A model generated the notes under the pieces. It worked only from the letters and a program-made list of their open reading frames with translations, was not told the DNA's origin and searched no databases. Below are positions 45,515 to 52,579 of a stretch of 64,000 bases of DNA, one piece after another. Source of the stretch: Clostridiales bacterium (GTDB taxonomy: Bacteria; Bacillota; Clostridia; Christensenellales; Pumilibacteraceae); the NCBI GenBank assembly GCA_022508505.1, contig JAFLVC010000011.1, forward strand, positions 1 to 64,000, written 5' to 3'. The position numbers were made by a program, and so were the translations under genes. The stretch's first letter is position 1. Every line of letters starts with the position of its first letter.

Positions 45515-45542
45515 ATCGAAAATCGGAAAACGAGGCGTTTTT

Positions 45543-45947
45543 ATGTTAGCAGAACAAATTCTTTCACTCAATCTCACCACGAGAAAGCTGTGCAAAAACT
45601 GCGACAACGGTGCAATTATCACGCAAAAAATGCGTTTGCTTTATTTGGTGCGCAACGAAGTTCTCTCCCCGCGCGAGCTTGTAGGCGAGCTTTCCATAGC
45701 TAAGCCCAATCTCACAATACTCGCCCGCAACATGATAGCCGAGGGACTTATCGAAAAAATGCGCGTGGAGCGCGACATGCGCTCGGTGCACTACCGCATC
45801 ACCGACAAAGGCATGGAGGAGCTTAACCGCATGATTGCCGAGCTCAACGACTCAATTGTCAAGCAGCTGCAGCTCAATGACAAAGAAGTGCAAAAGGGCG
45901 AGAAAAAGCTCGAAGCCGCACTCAATTTCCTCAACGGCGTAGAATAA
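45543..45947 (+). CDS. MarR-family transcriptional regulator
   Basis: A 134-residue winged-helix protein. The recognition region LSPRELVGELSIAKPNLTILARNMIAEGLIEK and wing VERDMRSVHYRITDKGMEEL are typical of MarR, and the long C-terminal helix should dimerise. An N-terminal CKNCDNG motif could bind metal or sense redox, which is speculation. The gene is monocistronic with its own promoter and terminator, and divergent from the giant surface gene, which is a possible target. Confidence 0.88.
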   Translation: MLAEQILSLNLTTRKLCKNCDNGAIITQKMRLLYLVRNEVLSPRELVGELSIAKPNLTILARNMIAEGLIEKMRVERDMRSVHYRITDKGMEELNRMIAELNDSIVKQLQLNDKEVQKGEKKLEAALNFLNGVE

Positions 45948-45962
45948 TTATTTTGCTGTGTA

Positions 45963-45990
45963 AACGCCGCGCGTTTTGCGGCGTTTTATT
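45963..45990 (+). terminator. Terminator of the marR gene
   Basis: AACGCCGC, loop, GCGGCGTT, TTATTTTA. Confidence 0.88.
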
Positions 45991-46037
45991 TTACGATTTT
46001 CTCACACCACACTTCCCGATCCTTAAAAGAGTCCATC

Positions 46038-46715
46038 ATGAGAACGAGCGCATTTACTGCCATTCGGTACGACCTTAACGCCGTGATGCGGCACGATCCC
46101 GCCGCAAAGAGCAAACTTGAGGCGGCGCTGTGTTACAGCGGCTTTCACGCGCTCGTCATGTATCGGTTTTTTCACTTTTTGTACGTTCACCGATACTTTT
46201 TGCTCGCGCGCTTTCTTTCCGCCCTCACCCGTTTTTTTACCGGCATAGAAATTCATCCCGGCGCGGTAATCGGCAAAGGCGTCTTTATAGACCACGGTGC
46301 GGGCGTCGTAATCGGCGAGACCGCCGTCGTAGGCGACAACGTCGTCATATATCAGGGCGTGACGCTGGGCGGAACGGGCAAAGACAAGGGAAAGCGCCAC
46401 CCCACCGTCGAGAACGACGTCGTCGTGTGTTCGGGCGCAAAGGTGCTCGGTCCGTTCACCGTGGGACGCGGCGCAAAAATAGGCTCGGGCTCGATAGTGC
46501 TCGGCGAGGTGCCGCCGCACGCGACGGTCGTGGGCGTTCCCGGCCGCATCGTCCGTATTGCGGGAAAGCGCATAGACGAGCTCGACCAAACGCTTCCCGA
46601 CCCCGTTAATGACGAAATAACCGCGCTCACAGAGCGAGTTGACGGGCTCGAAAGGCTTTTAGCAAATATTATTAAAGAAAACGGCGACTTTTCTCTCGCC
46701 GACACGGAGCAATAA
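46038..46715 (+). CDS. cysE: Serine O-acetyltransferase
   Basis: CysE acetylates serine for cysteine synthesis. The 225 residues have an N-terminal helical part and a left-handed beta-helix of hexapeptide repeats (GIEIHPGAVIGKGVFIDHG, GVTLGGTGKDKGKRHPTV), with GVPGRIV near the end. The C-terminal extension is helical (ITALTERVDGLERLL). It is followed 3 bases later by cysS. The 90-base gap upstream is too short for a T-box leader. Confidence 0.96.
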   Translation: MRTSAFTAIRYDLNAVMRHDPAAKSKLEAALCYSGFHALVMYRFFHFLYVHRYFLLARFLSALTRFFTGIEIHPGAVIGKGVFIDHGAGVVIGETAVVGDNVVIYQGVTLGGTGKDKGKRHPTVENDVVVCSGAKVLGPFTVGRGAKIGSGSIVLGEVPPHATVVGVPGRIVRIAGKRIDELDQTLPDPVNDEITALTERVDGLERLLANIIKENGDFSLADTEQ

Positions 46716-46718
46716 TAA

Positions 46719-48113
46719 ATGGAAAAAATCGTGCTTTACAACACACTTACGCGAAAAAAAGAGGAGCTAAAGCCTATCGCTCCCCCCACCGTGTCGATGT
46801 ATTCGTGCGGTCCGACCGTGTACAACTACGCGCATATCGGTAACTTGCGCACGTACGTGTTTATGGACGAGCTTCGCCGTGCGCTCAAATTTGCAGGCTA
46901 CACGACGAAGTCTGTCATGAATATAACCGACGTCGGGCACTTGATGTCTGACGGCGACGACGGCGAGGACAAAATGCAGTCGGCGGCACGCAAGCAGAAC
47001 AAGACGCCCGAAGAAATCGCCGCCGTGTATTCGGCAGCCTTTTTCAAGGATTTGGAGCGACTCAACATTCTTCTGCCCGAAATAATAGCAAAGGCCACCG
47101 ACAACATCGAAGAGATGATCGACTTCGTCAAAACGCTCGTAGAACTCGGTTACGGCTACGAGACGGACGACGGCATATATTTCGACATATCCAAGTTCGA
47201 CGGTTACGGCAAACTGTCGCGCTGCAATCTCGACGAAGCGCTCGCCGGTGCGCGAGTTGCCGTCAACACGCAAAAACGCCACCCCGCCGACTTCGCGCTG
47301 TGGAAAAAAGCCGAAAAGAACCACATAATGCAGTGGCCCTCGCCTTGGGGAATGGGCTATCCCGGTTGGCATATCGAGTGCTCCGCCATGGGCAAAAAGT
47401 TCCTCGGAGAGCGCTTTGACATTCACACCGGCGGCGTCGACCATATTCCCATTCACCACGAAAACGAGATCGCTCAATCGGAAGCGCTCGAAGGGCACAA
47501 GGTGGTCGAAATGTGGCTGCACGGCGAATTCATGCTCGTCGACGGCGGAAAAATGAGCAAGTCCCTCGGCAACGTGTACACGATTGACGATCTAATGGCG
47601 CGCGGATACTCGCCGCTCGCCTTCCGCTACTTCTGCATGAACACGCACTACCGCAACAAGCTCAACTTCACATTTGCGGGGCTCGACAGCGCAAAAACGG
47701 CGTACGACAGACTGCGCGCCGCGTTGTCGCAAAGCGCGTCCGCACCGTCAAACCCAGACGCTTTGCCGGAGCTTGCAAAGCACCGTAAGAACATACTCGA
47801 CGCGGTGTACGACGATCTCAACTACCCGCTCGCGCTCGGCGAGCTATGGACTGTAGCCAAACTCACACCCTGCCGTGAGATCTACGAGCTGACTAAAGAG
47901 CTTGACGCCGTGTTCGGCTTAGAGCTTCACCTCCCGCCCGAAAAACAGGCGGACGACGACATTCCCGCAGACGTTCGGGCGATAGCCGACAAGCGGCTTG
48001 CGGCACGCAAGAACAAGGATTGGGCGACCTCCGACGCACTCCGCGCAGAGCTCGACAAGCTGGGCTACACAGTGCTCGACGGCAAGGACGGCTACGAAAT
48101 AAAGAAAAAGTAA
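46719..48113 (+). CDS. cysS: Cysteinyl-tRNA synthetase
   Basis: Class I synthetase, 464 residues. The HIGH-type motif is HIGN in YNYAHIGNLRTYV, the KMSKS loop is GKMSKSLGN, and zinc ligands are recognisable in SCGPTVYN, WHIECSAMG and HHENEIAQSEA. It is co-transcribed with cysE, the usual Firmicutes pairing. Confidence 0.99.
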   Translation: MEKIVLYNTLTRKKEELKPIAPPTVSMYSCGPTVYNYAHIGNLRTYVFMDELRRALKFAGYTTKSVMNITDVGHLMSDGDDGEDKMQSAARKQNKTPEEIAAVYSAAFFKDLERLNILLPEIIAKATDNIEEMIDFVKTLVELGYGYETDDGIYFDISKFDGYGKLSRCNLDEALAGARVAVNTQKRHPADFALWKKAEKNHIMQWPSPWGMGYPGWHIECSAMGKKFLGERFDIHTGGVDHIPIHHENEIAQSEALEGHKVVEMWLHGEFMLVDGGKMSKSLGNVYTIDDLMARGYSPLAFRYFCMNTHYRNKLNFTFAGLDSAKTAYDRLRAALSQSASAPSNPDALPELAKHRKNILDAVYDDLNYPLALGELWTVAKLTPCREIYELTKELDAVFGLELHLPPEKQADDDIPADVRAIADKRLAARKNKDWATSDALRAELDKLGYTVLDGKDGYEIKKK

Positions 48114-48184
48114 ATTAGTGTGCCGACGTAGCAAGCCGCGTCGCCGCGCACTGCGTGCGCCGTTCCGCTAAACCAAGTAGCGCA

Positions 48185-48252
48185 CACACCGATTTGTTTT
48201 CGTCGCAAATTTGCCTTTGCAAGCAAGGAAATTTACTCCTCGAATAAATTTG
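48185..48252. repeat. Dispersed repeat family B, copy 2 (inverted)
   Basis: Reverse complement begins TTATTCGAGGAGTAAATTT and ends CAAATCGGTGTG; it matches the element at 7.80-7.87 kb. The 258-base gap after cysS (48114-48371) holds this repeat, a GC-rich palindrome before it (CGCGCACTGCGTGCGC) and a terminator, but no gene. Confidence 0.6.
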
Positions 48253-48345
48253 GCGTATAATTAACACAATTCCGCACAATATAATAGTGTAAGACGGTTG
48301 AGTTCATTTGAGAGTTTAAATAATTTGACAGTTTTACAAACTTAA

Positions 48346-48371
48346 AAGGAGCGCAAAAGCGCTCCTTTTTT
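48346..48371. terminator. Symmetric terminator between cysS side and TM2-like gene
   Basis: AAGGAGCGC, loop AAAA, GCGCTCCTT with seven T on the plus side and TTTT on the minus side; it overlaps the end of the small minus-strand gene. Confidence 0.88.
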
Positions 48372-48596
48372 TCAAGCAAATATTTTTATTGTTTTGAATA
48401 TGGCAACTGCGAATATATCGAGTAGCCACCCTATCCCGAAAAGCCCGAGCGTCAATATCCACAGCACGCCGAACGCCGTTTCCTTTGCTTCGCCGCGGTG
48501 GCGCAATATCCTGTTGACGCCCTGCCATATCGGATCGATGATGACAGTCAGTATTAAAGAAATTATCCAAGGGACTTCGTCGATAAATGTCTGCAC
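48372..48596 (-). CDS. Small TM2-like membrane protein
   Basis: A 74-residue protein with two hydrophobic helices, starting at a GTG. The second half (GVLWILTLGLFGIGWLLDIFAV) follows the closing pattern of TM2 domains (G-x-x-x-x-L-x-T-x-G-x-x-G-I-x-W-x-x-D). No function is known. The Shine-Dalgarno is weak and it may be read from upstream. A terminator overlaps its end. Confidence 0.6.
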   Translation of the reverse strand: MQTFIDEVPWIISLILTVIIDPIWQGVNRILRHRGEAKETAFGVLWILTLGLFGIGWLLDIFAVAIFKTIKIFA

Positions 48597-48652
48597 GACA
48601 AGAACCCCGCTTAAATGTTTTTCTTATCTTTATTCGCCGTTATATAAGCGTG

Positions 48653-50917
48653 TTACTTCTTTTTGGCGGCGGGTTTTTTGACCGCGGGCTTTTTGGCGGC
48701 CGTCGTCGTTTTCTTGGCTGCGGGTTTTTTAGCTGCAGTCGTCTTTGCGGCGGGTTTTTTGGCTGTCGTTTTCTTGGCTGCGGGCTTTTTGACCGCGGGC
48801 TTTTTGGCCTTTTCTTCCGCGACGTAAGCTTCGGCTTCGGCAATCGCTTCCGCCATTTCGTTCGCCATTGCGGCCTGTTCTTCTGCGGCTTTTGCGGCGC
48901 TGAGCTCAAGCTCGCGCTCCTTCTCGCGCACCGCCATAATTTCTTTATAGCGAACCTCGCCCTCGGCCTGCGCATCCGCTATCGCATTGGCGTTGGTGTA
49001 CACAGGTCCGACCTTTACCGCGGCGGGATTGACGCCGAGCTTGATTCTGTCGCCGACGTTGTAGCCGGAGAAGTTTTTGATGAGCACCGTCAGCGGCGCG
49101 TCGAAGCCGGGCGCTTCCACTGTTACGACCGCGTCCTTGCGGTACTCGTCAAGGTTGGTAATATTGCCCGAAACGACCATCTTGGGATTCTTTGCAATCT
49201 CGGCCTTTTCGATGGTGAAGCCGTTCGAAAGAATGTGCACGGGCGCGTCGGTCTCGGTCTTGTCGAATGCGCCGGTAATTGCCGCCTTGTCAATCGACAT
49301 CTTGGCTTTGGAACCGTCAGCGCCTACGAGCTTATAGCTGACGGAACTGCCGTTGTCGATAACGGTTCCGGTAGCGGCGTTGCCCGATACAGGCTTTACG
49401 GTTATGATGCGCTCGCCGTCCGCATTGAACAGGTTGATGTCGTTGGGATCGACGTACATCGTCAGCTTTTCGCCGCCCGTAAATGACTCGTCGAGCGGGC
49501 GCGCTATAATCATGTAGTTGCTCATGCCGCGAACGGTCGCATACACCGCCTTGTAGCGCGGATATTTGTCGTGGAACTCGGCGACGCCCTCGATGGCGAC
49601 GTCGTTTTCGCCGTGGTCTGCCTCCGACTTGAACGCCTTGGGCGGAATGCCGAGCATGACGTCGTTGTTTATTACCGACTGATCGGTAAGGCGCTCGGTA
49701 ACCGCAGTGGGAAGCTTGATTGTGGTGTCGCCGAACATGACGGCGAGCGTGCCGTCGACGGCAACGAGCTTAGCGGGAATGAGGTTGTAATCGGGGACGC
49801 CCATGAGCGTGAGCTCGGTGTTCGGATCGAACAGGTGCGCGTGATCGGTTGCGAGATACATCTTGACCTGATCGCCCTGATTGAACACGTAACGCGAATT
49901 GACGCGCGAAATTGTGTAGTCCTCTTTGCCCTCGACGTTGAGATACAGTATGGTCTCGTTGCCGAGATTTTCTATAACGTCTACGGTAGCGTCTATGACA
50001 GACTCGGGATGAGCGTCGACAAGCGCTTGCTCATAGTGCACGTCCTCGGGACGAATGCCGAGCAGGACGTCGCTGCCGATAACGCTCTTGTCGATGAGGC
50101 GCTGCGCCCTCGACTTGGGAATCATGACCTTGTTTGTCTCGCCTATCAGAGCGTAAAGGTTGCCGCCCTCTTCGACGAGCTTAGCCTTAAATATGTTCAT
50201 TTGCGGCGAGCCGAGGAAGCACGCGACAAACAGGTTGGCGGGATTGTCGTACAGCGTCGTCGGGGTGTCGACCTGCTGAACGATACCGTCTTTCATGACG
50301 ACGATACGAGTACCCATCGTCATAGCCTCGGTCTGATCGTGCGTGACGTAAATAAATGTGGTTGCAAGCCTGTGGTGTATCTTGGTAATCTCGGTGCGCA
50401 TCTGCACGCGCAGTTTTGCGTCGAGGTTAGAGAGCGGCTCGTCCAAAAGGAATACCTTGGGCTCGCGAACGATTGCACGACCGAGCGCGACGCGCTGACG
50501 CTGACCGCCCGAAAGCGCTTTGGGTCTGCGGTCCAAAAGGTGCTTGATACCGAGGATTTCGGCGGCTTCTTGAATCTTCTCGTCAATAACCTGCGGAGAG
50601 ATGTGGCGCAGCTTCAAGCCGAACGCCATGTTGTCGTATACCGTCATATGCGGATAGAGCGCGTAGTTCTGGAAAACCATCGCTATATCGCGGTCCTTGG
50701 GCTCTACGTCGTTTACAAGCCGATCCTCGATGTACAGCTCGCCCGCCGATATGTCCTCGAGACCCGCTATCATGCGGAGCGTCGTGGATTTGCCGCAACC
50801 GGACGGTCCGACGAACACGATAAACTCTTTGTCGTCGATTTCGAGGTTAAAGTCGCTGACAGCGCGAACGCCGCCGTCATATACCTTATAGATGTGTCTT
50901 AAAGACAGACCTGCCAT
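48653..50917 (-). CDS. MsmX/UgpC-type sugar ABC transporter ATPase with duplicated TOBE modules and histone-H1-like tail
   Basis: Residues 1-370 are a complete carbohydrate-importer ATPase: GPSGCGKST, LSGGQRQRV, VFLLDEPLSNLD, and a TOBE/MOP regulatory part (VLLGIRPEDVHYE). Normal homologues end here. This protein has 754 residues. A second module repeats the same plan (RLTDQSVINNDVMLGIPPKAF to YVDPNDINLFNADGE), a third follows to about 680, then an Ala/Glu coiled coil. The final 50 or so residues are an H1-like repeat of KKPA and KKTT units. No permease genes are nearby, so it may serve several importers as MsmX does. Confidence 0.9.
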   Translation of the reverse strand: MAGLSLRHIYKVYDGGVRAVSDFNLEIDDKEFIVFVGPSGCGKSTTLRMIAGLEDISAGELYIEDRLVNDVEPKDRDIAMVFQNYALYPHMTVYDNMAFGLKLRHISPQVIDEKIQEAAEILGIKHLLDRRPKALSGGQRQRVALGRAIVREPKVFLLDEPLSNLDAKLRVQMRTEITKIHHRLATTFIYVTHDQTEAMTMGTRIVVMKDGIVQQVDTPTTLYDNPANLFVACFLGSPQMNIFKAKLVEEGGNLYALIGETNKVMIPKSRAQRLIDKSVIGSDVLLGIRPEDVHYEQALVDAHPESVIDATVDVIENLGNETILYLNVEGKEDYTISRVNSRYVFNQGDQVKMYLATDHAHLFDPNTELTLMGVPDYNLIPAKLVAVDGTLAVMFGDTTIKLPTAVTERLTDQSVINNDVMLGIPPKAFKSEADHGENDVAIEGVAEFHDKYPRYKAVYATVRGMSNYMIIARPLDESFTGGEKLTMYVDPNDINLFNADGERIITVKPVSGNAATGTVIDNGSSVSYKLVGADGSKAKMSIDKAAITGAFDKTETDAPVHILSNGFTIEKAEIAKNPKMVVSGNITNLDEYRKDAVVTVEAPGFDAPLTVLIKNFSGYNVGDRIKLGVNPAAVKVGPVYTNANAIADAQAEGEVRYKEIMAVREKERELELSAAKAAEEQAAMANEMAEAIAEAEAYVAEEKAKKPAVKKPAAKKTTAKKPAAKTTAAKKPAAKKTTTAAKKPAVKKPAAKKK

Positions 50918-50954
50918 AATTTTCTCCTTATTTATAATAGTTTATTTTGAGTTT

Positions 50955-50983
50955 ATTATACTCCTTTGAAGAAGTAATTTCAA
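50955..50983 (-). promoter_or_regulatory. Promoter of the ABC ATPase gene
   Basis: On the minus strand TTGAAA, 17 bases, TATAAT; an AAGGAG precedes the ATG. Confidence 0.82.
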
Positions 50984-51030
50984 TATAAAACTGCATAAAA
51001 TTTTGACAATGTTTTGTATAATTTGACCAC

Positions 51031-51056
51031 AAAAAACTCCGCTATTTTGCGGAGTT
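51031..51056 (-). terminator. Terminator of the DUF4364-TSCPD-bioY operon
   Basis: On the minus strand AACTCCGC, loop AAAATA, GCGGAGTT and T run; the hairpin overlaps the end of bioY. Confidence 0.88.
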
Positions 51057-51650
51057 GTCGTCGGTGTTGTATGCGGCGAGCTTGCGCTCGTTTTTGCGGC
51101 CGTGCCCCATGCTTCTCAGCGCCCGCATTATGGAAGGATACAGCCAAGCGACGATCCCCAAGAGCACCGCGTCCTTTACGGCGAGCACGAGCACCGCGGG
51201 AAGCCCGCCCACTGCCGCCGCCCAACCGATTCCGATGTAGTAGTAGAGTATGAGCACCTGATAGGTCATGCCGATCACGTATACAGGCACCATGCCGACG
51301 AGCGCCGCGACGAATGCGCGCGTTTTTGTCGGCTTTTCGCCGCGCGAAGCTATTACTCCTGCGACAAACGCACCTATAGGGAAGCCTATCAAATACCCAA
51401 ACGACGGCATAAACACGTACGCGAGTCCGCCGCCGCTCGTAAACACGGGAAGCCCCAATAGTCCCATGGCGATATATATGAGTACGGCAAGCGCGCCGTC
51501 GCGACCGCCGAGCACCAATCCCGCCATCACGACAAACAGCGTTTGGAAAGACAACTGAACCTGCGTAAACGGTATTTGCACCGAAACGAGCCCGCCGACA
51601 ATTATGAGCGCCGTAAATACGGCGATCGAAACAAGTCTCCGCGTGCTCAT
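51042..51650 (-). CDS. bioY: Biotin ECF transporter S component BioY
   Basis: BioY binds biotin in the membrane and works with shared energy-coupling subunits that are not in this window. With the start at 51650 (MSTRRLVSIAVFTALIIVGG), which overlaps the upstream stop as ATGA, it has 202 residues and six membrane helices. The family motifs QLSFQTLFVVMAGLVLGGRDGALAV and PSFGYLIGFPIGAF are clear. The ORF-track start 25 codons upstream lies within the neighbour gene. Confidence 0.94.
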   Translation of the reverse strand: MSTRRLVSIAVFTALIIVGGLVSVQIPFTQVQLSFQTLFVVMAGLVLGGRDGALAVLIYIAMGLLGLPVFTSGGGLAYVFMPSFGYLIGFPIGAFVAGVIASRGEKPTKTRAFVAALVGMVPVYVIGMTYQVLILYYYIGIGWAAAVGGLPAVLVLAVKDAVLLGIVAWLYPSIMRALRSMGHGRKNERKLAAYNTDDNSAK

Positions 51651-51916
51651 TGCGCGGCTCCGTCCGCTTTTTGGGTGTGCTCCGTTCTGTACGCCTTGAG
51701 CGCCTTGGCGAGCTGATCGGGGCACGACGTGCCGTTACGGCACACCACGCCGTCGAGAAGCTTTATTACGTCGTCGACCTTTCTGCCCTCGGCAAGCCGA
51801 GCGACACCCTGCGTGTTGCCGCGGCAACCGCCCACAAACTTGACGGAAGTCAAAACGTCGCCCTCTATTTCAAATACTATCTTATTGGAACAAGTTCCTT
51901 TTGTCGTATATTCCAT
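51647..51916 (-). CDS. TSCPD-domain protein
   Basis: An 89-residue soluble protein of the small TSCPD family, named after the motif seen here as GTSCPDQLAKAL, with further cysteines in VGGCRGNTQG and DGVVCRNG. The domain also occurs at the end of vitamin B12-dependent ribonucleotide reductases, where it binds metal. The stand-alone form has no known role. It lies between DUF4364 and bioY in one operon. Confidence 0.88.
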   Translation of the reverse strand: MEYTTKGTCSNKIVFEIEGDVLTSVKFVGGCRGNTQGVARLAEGRKVDDVIKLLDGVVCRNGTSCPDQLAKALKAYRTEHTQKADGAAQ

Positions 51917-51922
51917 ATAGCC

Positions 51923-52483
51923 CTACTCGATAAGTCTGTCGTGCAGCAACAAATAAATGCTTGCCGCGTTCTTTTCCCAGTTTTCGTGAATGTACTTTGC
52001 CGTCTTGTTGTTGGCGACGACAAACTTGAGCTCCATGAGCGTCGCCGTCGGCTCGACTATGCGCAGCCAAACGGTGTACGTGCCGTCCTTATTCTTGTAA
52101 TAGGTGTGCATGTACTCCTGCTGACGCTTGAACGACATGCGGTTCTCTTTTACGTACTCGCTTATCTCCTGCCGGAGCGACTCGGGTATTCGCGAGTAGA
52201 AATTCGCAAGGCAAACCCTGCCGTCCGCGGTGAGCGTGTAAAGCTTCTCCCGACCGCGTGCGACTTGGTGAATGAAGTTCGCCTTGACAAGTTTTTGAAT
52301 GGCGTCTAAGAGAATGAGCGGCTCCATCCAGCCGTTTTGAGTGTAGCAAACAGTAATCAGCGTCTTCTCGTCGAGCGCTATATCCATCTTGTCGAAAACG
52401 AACAGTACGATGAGCTTATTAAGCAGATCTTCTTCGGCCTGTTCCAAAATTAACTCCAACGATATAGTGTGCGATTGTTCCAC
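51923..52483 (-). CDS. DUF4364 family winged-helix protein
   Basis: The 186-residue protein belongs to DUF4364, found in Clostridia. It has an N-terminal winged-helix-like part (DALLD..LVKANFIHQVARGREKLYTLTADGR) and a C-terminal beta-rich part (GTYTVWLRIVEPTATLMELKFVV). A regulatory role is plausible but not established. The start is a GTG 17 bases after the predicted transcription start, without a clear Shine-Dalgarno. Confidence 0.85.
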   Translation of the reverse strand: MEQSHTISLELILEQAEEDLLNKLIVLFVFDKMDIALDEKTLITVCYTQNGWMEPLILLDAIQKLVKANFIHQVARGREKLYTLTADGRVCLANFYSRIPESLRQEISEYVKENRMSFKRQQEYMHTYYKNKDGTYTVWLRIVEPTATLMELKFVVANNKTAKYIHENWEKNAASIYLLLHDRLIE

Positions 52484-52506
52484 CGCAGAAATTGTGGTAG
52501 AACAGC

Positions 52507-52535
52507 ATTATAACACGAAACTATGTAAATGTAAA
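52507..52535 (-). promoter_or_regulatory. Promoter of DUF4364-TSCPD-bioY
   Basis: On the minus strand TTTACA, 17 bases, TATAAT. I saw no BirA operator here. Confidence 0.8.
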
Positions 52536-52579
52536 CCCTTTCGGGCAAAAAAAGCCGCGCAAAACCGACAGATTATGCT

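Noticed and set aside
45352-45549. 65-residue plus-strand ORF before marR
   Set aside because: It starts at a TTG without a ribosome-binding site, runs over the marR promoter and overlaps the marR start.
46130-46609. 159-residue ORF in another frame of cysE
   Set aside because: It is arginine-rich and overlaps cysE completely; the cysE frame has the full hexapeptide-repeat protein.
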